DNA of 64,000 bases from assembly GCF_047730085.1 (NCBI RefSeq), contig NZ_CP159830.1, forward strand, positions 2,914,001 to 2,978,000, written 5' to 3'. Origin of the DNA: Njordibacter sp937773555 (lineage in GTDB: Bacteria; Pseudomonadota; Gammaproteobacteria; Pseudomonadales; Balneatricaceae). A program made the translations under genes and the position numbers. A model generated the notes under the pieces. It searched no databases. It worked only from the letters and a program-made list of their open reading frames with translations, and was not told the DNA's origin. Positions 25,785 through 34,509 of the stretch are shown here, one piece after another (the stretch's first letter is position 1; the number at the start of each line of letters is the position of its first letter).

Positions 25785-26555
25785 TCACCGACTACCTTGG
25801 CTTTGTAGGCGCTTATTACAGGCGCTAGCAAAGGCAGAAAAAATAGATTGATAGAGATCATCCTCAGTCACTTGGTACTCTGGATGCCATTGAACTGCTA
25901 AGTTAAAGCTTTGGCTATTGGGGTCTGTAAAGGCTTCAACTAGACCATCCTCAGAAATTGCTTCAACCCTTAAGCCTTTGCCAACCCTATTAACACCTTG
26001 GCCATGTAATGAGTTTACTCGTGCTTTTGGCTTACCATACAACTGTTCTAGCACGCCATCACTAGCTAAGGTAATGCTGTGGCTATGGCTATACTGTATT
26101 TCTATAGCGTCTGCTTTATTTTCCCGATGGTCATTATAATCGCCTAGCTCTTCCACATGCTGGTGTAAGCTGCCGCCATAGGCCACGTTCATTTCTTGAA
26201 AACCTCGACAAATAGCAAGTAAGGGCACCCCCCACTTTATAGCCGCAGGAATTAACGCCAATGCTAGGCTATCTCTGGCTTTATCATGTTGAGTGCCTTT
26301 ACGACTGGTTTCTCCATAGTGGCATGGCTCTACATTGCTATAACCACCCGGTAATAATACGCCATGGAGGTGACCTAATAGGGCGTTTAGGTCCATATCA
26401 ACTTGGTTATCACTATTAGATAAGGCTGGGATTAACACCGGTACCGCGCCCATTGCATCAACCACAGCACGAGCATATTTCTCACTCACACGGTGGTAGG
26501 GGTGTAAGCCGTCTTGGTTCACTTCACACACAAGACCAATAAGAGGTTTAGACAT
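25785..26555 (-). CDS. puuD: gamma-glutamyl-GABA hydrolase, PuuD/SpuA-like
   Basis: A class I glutamine-amidotransferase-like hydrolase that frees GABA from gamma-glutamyl-GABA in the glutamylated putrescine pathway. The nucleophile cysteine lies in PLLAICRGFQEMNVAYGG and the catalytic His-Glu pair is in AVQWHPEYQ. The ATG at 26555 gives 256 residues starting MSKPLIGLVCEV, as in relatives. An in-frame ATG at 26594 would add a hydrophobic 13-residue extension that a cytosolic enzyme is unlikely to carry, although the ribosome site is poor at 26555. First gene of the spuABC-like operon. Confidence 0.86.
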   Translation of the reverse strand: MSKPLIGLVCEVNQDGLHPYHRVSEKYARAVVDAMGAVPVLIPALSNSDNQVDMDLNALLGHLHGVLLPGGYSNVEPCHYGETSRKGTQHDKARDSLALALIPAAIKWGVPLLAICRGFQEMNVAYGGSLHQHVEELGDYNDHRENKADAIEIQYSHSHSITLASDGVLEQLYGKPKARVNSLHGQGVNRVGKGLRVEAISEDGLVEAFTDPNSQSFNLAVQWHPEYQVTEDDLYQSIFSAFASACNKRLQSQGSR

Positions 26556-26866
26556 AATTAAGCAGACGTAAGTAGTAATAAAGAAACATAGCATGAAGCC
26601 TTTAACAGTAGCATAAAGCAGTTTTAACCTTCAAGTAAAGCGTATGTTATTATGAACACTCAGACCCAACGACTGGCAGGTGAAAAAATACTTGCTAACA
26701 ATTTGTTTTATATACATAAATAAATTAAAAATGAGTTTTGTATGGGTATTTTTATAATTATTTTTAATAAATAATCATATTATTCCACACATTTACTATT
26801 CGAAGCTTGTCTATCCCTCCCTTTCTGCTACCATCTTACATAGACCCCTTAATGAGAGTTTAGCCC
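26556..26866. promoter_or_regulatory. divergent control region of the polyamine operons
   Basis: This AT-rich spacer of about 310 bp separates puuD from puuA and must hold both promoters. TTGTCT (26807-26812), 16 nt, then TACCAT (26829-26834) is a weak promoter candidate for puuA. ATGTTATTATGAACA (26644-26658) resembles the E. coli PuuR site AAAATATAATGAACA at 11 of 15 positions as I recall that consensus. Neither is proven. Confidence 0.3.
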
Positions 26867-28240
26867 ATGTCCCATGCCATCGCATCAAGTAGCGAAGCTG
26901 AAGCATTTCTTGCCGTTCACCCAGACCTTGTGAGTGTGGATTTATTACTGCCAGATCAGCATGGTGTTTTGCGTGGCAAACGTATTCCTGCACAAGAATT
27001 ACTTAAGGTTTATCAGCAGGGCCTCTATTTACCTGGCTCAGTGTTCGCCCTTGATATTAATGGCAACACTGTAGAAAGCACCGGCATTGGGTTTGATACA
27101 GGTGATTGTGACCAGCCCTGCAGGGTCATTCCGAACACCTTAGCCTTAGTGCCATGGCAAACAAAATCTATGGCACAGTGTTTGGTCACTATGGAACAAA
27201 GCCCTGGTGAAGCCTATTTCGCCAATCCACGCCACGTTTTAGATCAAATATGTGATCGCTATCAAATCCAGGGCTTAACCCCCGTAGTTGCGGTTGAACT
27301 GGAGTTTTACCTCACCGATACCAAGCGCCTTAAATCAGGCCTGTTACAACCCCCAATAGCCCCCATAACAGGCCATCGTGAGTCTGACACTCAAGTGTAT
27401 GCGATAGACAATTTAGATGATTATAGCGCACTCATAGATGACATCATGATGGCTGCACAAGCGCAAAACATACCCGCATCTACAGCGGTGGCAGAATATG
27501 CCCCTGGGCAGTTTGAAATAAACCTGCAACACGTTGCAAACCCAGTATTGGCATGTGACCAAGCCATACTCCTAAAACGCATTGTCAAAAGTGTGAGCCG
27601 GCAACATGGTTTTGATGCCACTTTTATGGCTAAACCCTATGCCAACCAGGCTGGCAGTGGCATGCACATCCATATGAGCTTACTGGATGATGCCGCAACA
27701 AATGTATTTGCCTGTGATCATCAGCAACCTAATGCTGTAATGAGCCACGCCTTAGCAGGTTTGCAGGTTACCATGGCTGAAACTATGGCCCTGCTGTGCC
27801 CCAAGATTAATTCATACCGCCGCTTTCAGCCTGACTTCTTTGTGGCCATGGCACCTACATGGGGGGTAGACAACCGCACCGTTGCTTTGCGAATCCCTAA
27901 CGGTTCTATGTCTGCAACACGCATTGAACACAGGGTCGCTGGTGCTGATGCCAACCCCTATTTGGCCATGGCCGCAATGCTTTCAGGTGCTCTTCATGGC
28001 ATTGACAATAAGCTAATATTAGGCCCCCAAACGACGGGTAATGGGGCCGAGAAAGTAGCACCTAGCTTGCCATTGAATTGGGCAGATGCCTACGGTATTT
28101 TAGGCAATAGTGAATTTGCTGCAAACGCCTTTGGTGCGGATTTCCTGTGGGTATACACCCAGGTTCAGCAGCAAGAATACACCGAGTTTAATCGCCATGT
28201 CAGCAGCTTAGAAATTGATTGGTATCAACGCACCCTTTAA
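26867..28240 (+). CDS. puuA: gamma-glutamylputrescine synthetase, PuuA-like (second copy)
   Basis: A 457-residue glutamine-synthetase-like ligase. It shares with the 24438 gene the blocks VSVDLLLPDQHGVLRGKRIPA, AVELEFYLT, EYAPGQFEINLQH, GSGMHIHMS and IEHRVAGADANPYLAMAA. It probably starts putrescine breakdown by gamma-glutamylation. A GAGAG site lies about 13 nt before the ATG. It is followed 14 nt later by puuB. Having one synthetase in each arm of the divergent cluster suggests separate substrates (for example putrescine and spermidine, or ethanolamine-like amines), but the sequence does not decide. Confidence 0.87.
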   Translation: MSHAIASSSEAEAFLAVHPDLVSVDLLLPDQHGVLRGKRIPAQELLKVYQQGLYLPGSVFALDINGNTVESTGIGFDTGDCDQPCRVIPNTLALVPWQTKSMAQCLVTMEQSPGEAYFANPRHVLDQICDRYQIQGLTPVVAVELEFYLTDTKRLKSGLLQPPIAPITGHRESDTQVYAIDNLDDYSALIDDIMMAAQAQNIPASTAVAEYAPGQFEINLQHVANPVLACDQAILLKRIVKSVSRQHGFDATFMAKPYANQAGSGMHIHMSLLDDAATNVFACDHQQPNAVMSHALAGLQVTMAETMALLCPKINSYRRFQPDFFVAMAPTWGVDNRTVALRIPNGSMSATRIEHRVAGADANPYLAMAAMLSGALHGIDNKLILGPQTTGNGAEKVAPSLPLNWADAYGILGNSEFAANAFGADFLWVYTQVQQQEYTEFNRHVSSLEIDWYQRTL

Positions 28241-28254
28241 ATTGCAGGATTTTT

Positions 28255-29535
28255 ATGAGCCAAGCACACACTCACTCTTACTACGCTGCCAGTGCTAATC
28301 AGCAGATTAAGTGCTCCACATTGCAAGGTAGCCATGCAGCCGACATATGCGTTGTAGGTGCCGGCATTACTGGGCTTAGCGCTGCGCTAAATTTGGCAGA
28401 ACGAGGTTACAAAGTGACTGTTTTGGAAGCCAACTTAGTAGGTTGGGGTGCGTCTGGACGTAGTGGTGGGCAAATGATTTTTGGGTTTGGTTGCGATATG
28501 TCAGTGATCGAAAAATCTGCGGGGCAAATCGCAGCTAAAGCAATGTGGGATATGTCTGTAGAGGCCATTGATATACTGCGCCAGCGTGTAGACCAGCATC
28601 AAATTCAATGTGACCTCCAGCAAGGCCACCTGCATGCTGCAATAAAACCAAGGCAAATGCGGGAACTTGAAGAATGGCAGGGCTCTTTAGAACAACAGTA
28701 TGGCTATGCCAGCTTAAGCCTTTGGAATAAACAGCAAGTGCAGTCAAAAATGGCAAGTGAGCGTTACATAGGTGGACTATATGATGCTAACTCAGGTCAT
28801 ATTCACCCCCTCAACTACACCTTAGGCTTAGCTAAAGCGGCATTGGATGCAGGCATTACCATTTACACAGCTTCTGCCGTCACTAAGGTAACCAGAAAAT
28901 CTAAGGCCAATATTTGCCATACTATACAGGGGCAAGTTACTGCTGAGCAGGTGCTTTTTTGTGGTAACGCCTATATGGGCAAGTTGGTGCCTGAAATTAG
29001 CAACACAATAATGCCAGTTGGCACATACATTGGTGCGACAGAACCGCTTGGAAAGGCACGGGCTGAGGCCTTGATAAACAATAACATGGCTGTTGCTGAC
29101 ATTAATTTTGTTTTGGATTATTTCCGCATGTCTGCTGACTATCGGATGCTATTTGGTGGCCGAGTTAGCTACTCCACTTTAGCGCCCCCAAACCTAGCAA
29201 ACTCTATGCGTCAGCGTATGTTAGGGGTGTTCCCACAGTTAGCAGACGTTACCATGGCCTATTCTTGGGGTGGTAACGTTGCCATTACCATGAACCGTGG
29301 GCCTCACTTTGGTCGCCTGGGCAAAGACTTATATTTTGCTCAAGGTTTTTCTGGCCATGGTATTGCTGCAACAGGTTTAGCTGGGAAGCTGCTAGCTGAA
29401 GCGGTGGCAGGACAAACTGAACGGTTTGATCTGTTTGATAAAATTAGCCACTTGCCTTTTCCCGGTGGTACATTATTTAAGACCCCAGCCCTTGTTTTGG
29501 CTATGGCTTGGTACCGTTTACGGGATATGCTTTAG
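28255..29535 (+). CDS. puuB: gamma-glutamylputrescine oxidase, PuuB-like FAD oxidoreductase
   Basis: A 426-residue FAD-dependent amine oxidase of the DAO family. The dinucleotide-binding motif GAGITGLSAALNLAERGY is near residues 37-54, followed by the family block VGWGASGRSGGQMIFGFG; the C-terminal FAD contact is FAQGFSGHGIAATGLAGK. It oxidises gamma-glutamylputrescine to gamma-glutamyl-aminobutyraldehyde. The ATG at 28255 is chosen because GCAGGA lies about 6 nt upstream; the frame is open earlier but that would overlap puuA. The aldehyde dehydrogenase (PuuC) that should act next is not in this window. SpuC provides an alternative transamination route. Confidence 0.87.
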   Translation: MSQAHTHSYYAASANQQIKCSTLQGSHAADICVVGAGITGLSAALNLAERGYKVTVLEANLVGWGASGRSGGQMIFGFGCDMSVIEKSAGQIAAKAMWDMSVEAIDILRQRVDQHQIQCDLQQGHLHAAIKPRQMRELEEWQGSLEQQYGYASLSLWNKQQVQSKMASERYIGGLYDANSGHIHPLNYTLGLAKAALDAGITIYTASAVTKVTRKSKANICHTIQGQVTAEQVLFCGNAYMGKLVPEISNTIMPVGTYIGATEPLGKARAEALINNNMAVADINFVLDYFRMSADYRMLFGGRVSYSTLAPPNLANSMRQRMLGVFPQLADVTMAYSWGGNVAITMNRGPHFGRLGKDLYFAQGFSGHGIAATGLAGKLLAEAVAGQTERFDLFDKISHLPFPGGTLFKTPALVLAMAWYRLRDML

Positions 29536-29556
29536 TAACCGATGGGTTGGGTTTAA

Positions 29557-30102
29557 TTAGTGAGATACGATACCATTGTTGGCACTAACAACTTTAGCTG
29601 TTACCTCGCCTAGGTTACGAAAACGGTGCGGAAGGTGGGTGTGAAAAAAGTAACCGTCTCCAGTAACTAATTGATAAACTTTCTGATCTACAGTGAGCTC
29701 AATTTCACCTTGCACAACAATGCCAGCTTCCTCACCATCGTACTTGATCATATCTTCACCCGTATCAGCGCCAGGCGGATACGTTTCGCTGAGCATAGAA
29801 ATGTTGCGATCTGCAACGCTGTGGCCAATAAGCTTTATAGCTACCCCCTGGGCGCTCATATCTGCTTGTTCACCCGCCTTGAAAACAACTTGATTACTCA
29901 TGACTAGGTCGGTGGTGAAAAACTCTTCCACCCCCATAGGGAAACCTTTGAGCACCTTAAGCAGAGAGCTAAAAGAAGGGCTCACGGTATTTTTTTCAAT
30001 CATAGAAATAGTGCTATTAGTCACCCCTGCACGCTTAGCCAACTCGCGTTGCGAAAGCCCTAGGCGCTTACGAATGGTTTTTAATCTGACACCTAAATCC
30101 AA
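29557..30102 (-). CDS. puuR: PuuR-like transcriptional regulator (HTH-cupin)
   Basis: A 181-residue regulator with an N-terminal Xre-type helix-turn-helix (LGLSQRELAKRAGVTNSTISMIE, about residues 14-36) and a C-terminal cupin sensor domain (GEEAGIVVQGEIELTVD; HTHLPHRFRN). This is the PuuR arrangement; PuuR represses putrescine catabolism and is released by putrescine. The start codon is TTG at 30102, supported by GGAGG 7 nt upstream and the family-like start DLGVRLKTIRKRL. It lies 27 nt downstream of a CHASE-domain histidine kinase on the same strand, an unusual partner. Confidence 0.88.
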   Translation of the reverse strand: MDLGVRLKTIRKRLGLSQRELAKRAGVTNSTISMIEKNTVSPSFSSLLKVLKGFPMGVEEFFTTDLVMSNQVVFKAGEQADMSAQGVAIKLIGHSVADRNISMLSETYPPGADTGEDMIKYDGEEAGIVVQGEIELTVDQKVYQLVTGDGYFFHTHLPHRFRNLGEVTAKVVSANNGIVSH

Positions 30103-30129
30103 GGCTCTTCCTCCATATACTTGTGTGAT

Positions 30130-31893
30130 CTAACTTGCCACTAAGGGAATACGTACACTAACCTTTACACCTTTATTAACTGAAGTATCTATATCAAGGG
30201 TACCACCCAAAGAACGCGCACGCTCATCCACTCCAGACAAACCAAAACCCCACTTATTCTTTTGTTGGTCAAAGCCAATACCATTATCTTTGACCCTAAT
30301 CACCATGTGTTGTTCATACACCGCTAAATGCACTTTCAATTTAGTTATTCGCTTAGCGTGTTTCACTGCATTGTTGACTAATTCTTGCACTATGCGATAG
30401 CTTGCAATGGTATATATTTCCTCCATACCATTTACCGAATCATCAATATTAAGGTCTAGTTCAATATGTTGCTCATCAAGATGGAAGGCTAGAATGCACT
30501 GCTCAACGGCTACCTTTAAGCCAAACATGTCTAATGCCTCTGGTCTTAGCCGTTGAATCATATCACGCATGGTCTCATACAGCGCATCTGCTTGAGAGGT
30601 AATGTCTTGGGCGTAGGTTGCCACCTCGTTTATGCTTTTTGCATGTTCTAGTATATGGGCGTTAATTTTAATGGCGGTGAGGGTTTGGCCAAACTCATCA
30701 TGTAGTTCCCTAGCAATGTGAAGAATTTGGTCCTCTTGCACTCGGATCAGCTGTTGTGCCAAACTTGTATTTTCGTTACTCTTTTTCTGAAGTTCTTTGG
30801 TTCGTTCTACGACCATGCGTTCTAAAGTAGCGTGCTGCTGATTCAGCTCTACCAACGCATCATCCCGTTGTAGTTTAAGACCGTATTCCTGATTTAGCCT
30901 ACGATAGTAGGCACCAAAAGCAATACACATCGCTAACAACACAACTCCCATAAATTTTAAATGGTGAGCATATAGCCCTGCAGGTTGCTGTATCGAAAGG
31001 GTAAAAGGCTGCCCCAAGTGGTCTAAACTGCGTTCTTTAAGAAAGATATCAGTCTCAAACACGGGCAAATAAATTACTTGTGGCAATATTTCATCTGCCG
31101 CTAATTGCCGCTCCTCACCATAAAGTAACTGAACTGTTGCGCCTGGTAAAATATCAGCCACGGGCGCCAGCATAGTATCTGTTTTTATGATCAACATTAC
31201 GGCCAAGCCACCGTTTAAATACCCTAACGCCGTCATCTCGTCTGTGGTGTCTAATACCTTGATTAAGCTGTAACCACGCCCACCCTCTCTCAGCTTGTAA
31301 GGCTGAGAAGCAGCTGGATCGCCCGAGACCAAGGATGACAAAAGGGGCTCTCGCATATTACGTGCAGACATCATGTCAAAACCCATGAGGCTTTTAACTG
31401 ATTCAAGATAGGGGTCTATAAAAAAAATAGGGAAGTGCATGGGCACCCCATTGACCAGATTCGCAGCTTTACCTGAGGGGTTCTTTTTAGAGACATAGCG
31501 TGTCACTCTGTAACCTGGATAACCCAAGCCACGCATCTGCACTTCGTGTTTAGTTTTATTCGCTGGGTCGACGCTAACTAGTGCTTCAAACATATAAATA
31601 TGTGGGTAAGTATCACGCATGTGCTTAGTAAAGTTACGTGCTGGATCCAAGTTATTGGGCCCCACGCTGGCGAGTATGCTTCCAAACCCAGCCAAAGCCG
31701 CATCATTGATTAGAAGCTGCTCGTTGATGTTATACATCGCGTCATTTGAGGCAATATCAAAAGTTATTCGCTGGCTATTAATCACCCAGGCAACGATTGT
31801 GGCCATCACCAACACTAGGCTTAAGAGCCATAGCAACAGACGCATTAGAGTCGACGGAAGTAATAAATAATCCAATTGACTAATTTTTTTCAC
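30130..31893 (-). CDS. CHASE-domain sensor histidine kinase (HisKA_3 type), orphan
   Basis: A 587-residue membrane kinase. An N-terminal helix (about residues 15-38) is followed by a periplasmic region of about 270 residues that looks like a CHASE domain (FEALVSVDPANKTKHEVQMR; YPGYRVTRYV), then a second helix near 320-335, a coiled coil, the HisKA_3 box HIARELHDEFGQTLTAIK and an ATPase domain ending GFGLSGVDERARSLGG. Kinases of this type normally pair with a NarL-family regulator, but none is adjacent; puuR follows instead. GTG at 31893 with AGGA 7 nt upstream fits better than the TTG at 31896. The ligand is unknown; a cationic amine signal would suit the context but is a guess. Confidence 0.82.
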   Translation of the reverse strand: MKKISQLDYLLLPSTLMRLLLWLLSLVLVMATIVAWVINSQRITFDIASNDAMYNINEQLLINDAALAGFGSILASVGPNNLDPARNFTKHMRDTYPHIYMFEALVSVDPANKTKHEVQMRGLGYPGYRVTRYVSKKNPSGKAANLVNGVPMHFPIFFIDPYLESVKSLMGFDMMSARNMREPLLSSLVSGDPAASQPYKLREGGRGYSLIKVLDTTDEMTALGYLNGGLAVMLIIKTDTMLAPVADILPGATVQLLYGEERQLAADEILPQVIYLPVFETDIFLKERSLDHLGQPFTLSIQQPAGLYAHHLKFMGVVLLAMCIAFGAYYRRLNQEYGLKLQRDDALVELNQQHATLERMVVERTKELQKKSNENTSLAQQLIRVQEDQILHIARELHDEFGQTLTAIKINAHILEHAKSINEVATYAQDITSQADALYETMRDMIQRLRPEALDMFGLKVAVEQCILAFHLDEQHIELDLNIDDSVNGMEEIYTIASYRIVQELVNNAVKHAKRITKLKVHLAVYEQHMVIRVKDNGIGFDQQKNKWGFGLSGVDERARSLGGTLDIDTSVNKGVKVSVRIPLVAS

Positions 31894-32027
31894 CAATAAA
31901 TCCTTGTGTCTAAAAATCGTTTTATTTTGCCAGTGTGCGCCAGCTACTCAACAAACTATTGATAGCTATGTGGTGAGCAGTTTTACCCAGTTACACATGC
32001 CAAGTTCCATTGTTTACTGCATCCCTT

Positions 32028-32576
32028 TTATGCCACTTTAGGTTTTGTAAAAAACACCTTCAATGCCATCACTATTCCAACGAGTATAATCAAAATAGTA
32101 AGGTACGATAATGTCAATTTTAACGAATTAATGCCAGATCCATATGACACTATTAGCTCAGATATTAGGCCTGAGTTTAGATAGGTTTCCAGCATCAATA
32201 GTTCAAGGTAATTCTCTGCCCAATCGGCAAACATACATAGAATAGGAACGGTGAAGAATAAACGCTTGTTACTAAAAAGCAGTAAAGTCCAAGATACGTA
32301 CATTAAGGTATAAATAAAAGCAAAAATCACGTCCCAGATTTTCAGGAACTGGCTATAACAAAGAAGCTGCCCTTTTGTTCTGGATTCAAAGAAATTTTCA
32401 ACCATTTCTTGAGTATAAAAAAAAGAAAGCCCTAATGAATTTGACCCAACATCTAGCCTGTAGCAGCGACTAACATCGCCTAGAATAAATGTTGCATAAA
32501 AAACCATCGCAAACGTAGATCCGAAAGCAAAACATAGGGCCCTGTAATTATTCAGATATTTAATTATTTTAATCAC
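32028..32576 (-). CDS. hypothetical membrane protein, four predicted helices
   Basis: A 182-residue protein I do not recognise. Hydrophobic segments lie near residues 14-32, 82-102, 107-125 and 148-170. A motif FADWAENYLELLMLE follows the third and recalls a pattern seen in other uncharacterised membrane proteins. Its base composition looks more AT-rich than its neighbours. The start codon is GTG at 32576 with no good ribosome site, so the true start may be further in. It stands between the kinase and glmS on the same strand with about 95-130 bp on each side. No function is suggested. Confidence 0.6.
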   Translation of the reverse strand: MIKIIKYLNNYRALCFAFGSTFAMVFYATFILGDVSRCYRLDVGSNSLGLSFFYTQEMVENFFESRTKGQLLCYSQFLKIWDVIFAFIYTLMYVSWTLLLFSNKRLFFTVPILCMFADWAENYLELLMLETYLNSGLISELIVSYGSGINSLKLTLSYLTILIILVGIVMALKVFFTKPKVA

Positions 32577-32672
32577 GTTTTATCTATTGATTGTTTTTAG
32601 CAGTTAATCCAGAGGTGAAATTGGGTCACGTGAAATGCACACTCACAGTCATAATAGTCTATTTAAGTAAAA

Positions 32673-34493
32673 CTATTCCACAGTCACTGATTTGGCTAAA
32701 TTACGCGGCTGGTCTACGTCAGTACCCTTAATAATAGCCACGTGGTAAGACAGCAGTTGCATAGGAATAGCATAGACAATTGGCGCCAGTAGTTCATGCA
32801 CTTCTGGCACAACAATGACATGGGTTGCGTCGTCTTGAGCCATCTTAGCGTGAACGTCAGCAAAAACAAACAGTTCCCCTCCACGGGCACGCACCTCCTG
32901 CATGTTAGCTTTAAGCTTATCGAGCATGTCATCTTTAGGCGCAACCACAACAACTGGCATATTTGCATCAACAAGGGCCAGAGGTCCATGTTTGAGCTCA
33001 CCAGCAGGATAGGCCTCAGCATGAATATAGGAGATTTCTTTTAGCTTTAGAGCCCCTTCTGAGGCGATTGGGAACATGCTGCCTCGACCAAGGAATAATG
33101 TATGGTGTTTATCCGCGAACCGTTGGGCTAATACTTCAATATCTGGTTCCATTTGTAAACATTGTTGCAGCACCCTAGGCAGGGTCTCCATGGCATAGAT
33201 AATAGGCTGGATATCTATGTTGCAACGCTGCTTAGCTAATAACAAAGTAAGGTGCAGTAAGGTAATTAGCTGAGTGGTAAACGCTTTAGTAGAAGCGACA
33301 CTGATCTCTGGCCCAGCTTGTGTTAACAGCACCATGTCTGATTCACGCACTAGACTACTTGATGCCACATTACAAATTGCTAGGCTAGCGGCCAGTTTGG
33401 TTTTGTCGATGTGCCGCAGAGCAGCCAGACTGTCTGCTGTTTCGCCAGACTGAGACAAGGTGATGAGCAGTGTGTCTTCGGGAACTACAGCCTGACGGTA
33501 ACGATATTCGCTAGCCACTTCTATTTGACAGGCCAGGCCAGCTAAACTTTCGATCCAATATTTTGCGACCATGCCTGCAAGGTAACTAGTGCCACATGCA
33601 ATGATTTGTACATTTTTAGCCTTTGACAAGGCTTCAATGGCACTGTCATCGAGAACATTTTGCAGTTGGCCGGCAATAATTTGCTGGGAAATGAGATTGG
33701 CCACCACTTTAGGTTGCTCATTAATCTCTTTTAGCATGTAGTGCTTATAAGCCCCTTTGTCGCTACTTTCTTCCTTATGTTCATACCTGTGGCTTGGCCG
33801 CTCTACAGTTGCACCACTGCCGTCAGTAACCGTAACTTGGGTACAACTAATTTCAGCGATATCACCGTCTTCTAAAAACATAAAGTTGTCGGTCACTTGC
33901 AACAACGCTAGTTGATCAGACGCGATGTAATTTTCATCGCTGCCAAGGCCTATTACTAGTGGGCTACCTTTACGTGCGGCTAACAACAGACCTGGCTGGG
34001 TTTCATCTACCACCCCTAGCGCATAAGCACCCTCACATTGGCCTGCAGCATCGCGCACTGCTTCTGTAAGGGACATTCCCTGCTTGCGGTTACGGTGAAT
34101 TAAGTGAGCAATAACTTCAGTGTCGGTATCACTTTCAAAGCCATACCCTGTGGCTAGTAGGTCGGTTTTAATCGACTCAAAGTTATCAATAATGCCATTG
34201 TGAACAACCGCTAAACTACTGTGAGACCAATGGGGGTGAGCGTTAATTTCATTAGGAATGCCATGAGTTGCCCAGCGTGTGTGGGCAATGCCTAAGTTAC
34301 CTTTCAATGGTTCCGCTGTTAGGGCAGAATCTAAGCTTGCCACCTTGCCCACGCGGCGAGTGCGCTGCAACCCCTGATCACTCAAAATAGCAACGCCAGA
34401 AGAATCGTAGCCACGGTACTCTAAACGCTTTAGGCCTTCTACTAAAATGGTACTGATATTTCGCTGAGCGATTGCGCCCACTATTCCGCACAT
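32673..34493 (-). CDS. glmS: glucosamine-6-phosphate synthase (isomerizing)
   Basis: Makes glucosamine 6-phosphate from fructose 6-phosphate and glutamine, the first step to UDP-GlcNAc for peptidoglycan and LPS. The 606-residue protein starts MCGIVGAIAQ, with the N-terminal nucleophile Cys2 after Met removal. It has the glutaminase block IAHTRWATHG and two SIS domains (CGTSYLAGMVAKYWIE; LSQSGETADSLAALR; GRGSMFPIASEGALKLKEISY) and ends NLAKSVTVE, the typical C-terminal tail. It lies 16 nt downstream of glmU, so the two form the glmUS operon. No ribozyme element is present. Confidence 0.97.
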   Translation of the reverse strand: MCGIVGAIAQRNISTILVEGLKRLEYRGYDSSGVAILSDQGLQRTRRVGKVASLDSALTAEPLKGNLGIAHTRWATHGIPNEINAHPHWSHSSLAVVHNGIIDNFESIKTDLLATGYGFESDTDTEVIAHLIHRNRKQGMSLTEAVRDAAGQCEGAYALGVVDETQPGLLLAARKGSPLVIGLGSDENYIASDQLALLQVTDNFMFLEDGDIAEISCTQVTVTDGSGATVERPSHRYEHKEESSDKGAYKHYMLKEINEQPKVVANLISQQIIAGQLQNVLDDSAIEALSKAKNVQIIACGTSYLAGMVAKYWIESLAGLACQIEVASEYRYRQAVVPEDTLLITLSQSGETADSLAALRHIDKTKLAASLAICNVASSSLVRESDMVLLTQAGPEISVASTKAFTTQLITLLHLTLLLAKQRCNIDIQPIIYAMETLPRVLQQCLQMEPDIEVLAQRFADKHHTLFLGRGSMFPIASEGALKLKEISYIHAEAYPAGELKHGPLALVDANMPVVVVAPKDDMLDKLKANMQEVRARGGELFVFADVHAKMAQDDATHVIVVPEVHELLAPIVYAIPMQLLSYHVAIIKGTDVDQPRNLAKSVTVE

Positions 34494-34509
34494 GGCTGTT
34501 CTTCCTTGG

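Noticed and set aside
32622..32637. parS-like sequence around CACGTGAAA
   Set aside because: About 12 of 16 bases fit TGTTTCACGTGAAACA and only one half is good; too weak to call a ParB site.
32577..32672. glmS ribozyme or riboswitch
   Set aside because: This region is downstream of glmS, and the real upstream side is only 16 nt from glmU, so there is no room for one.
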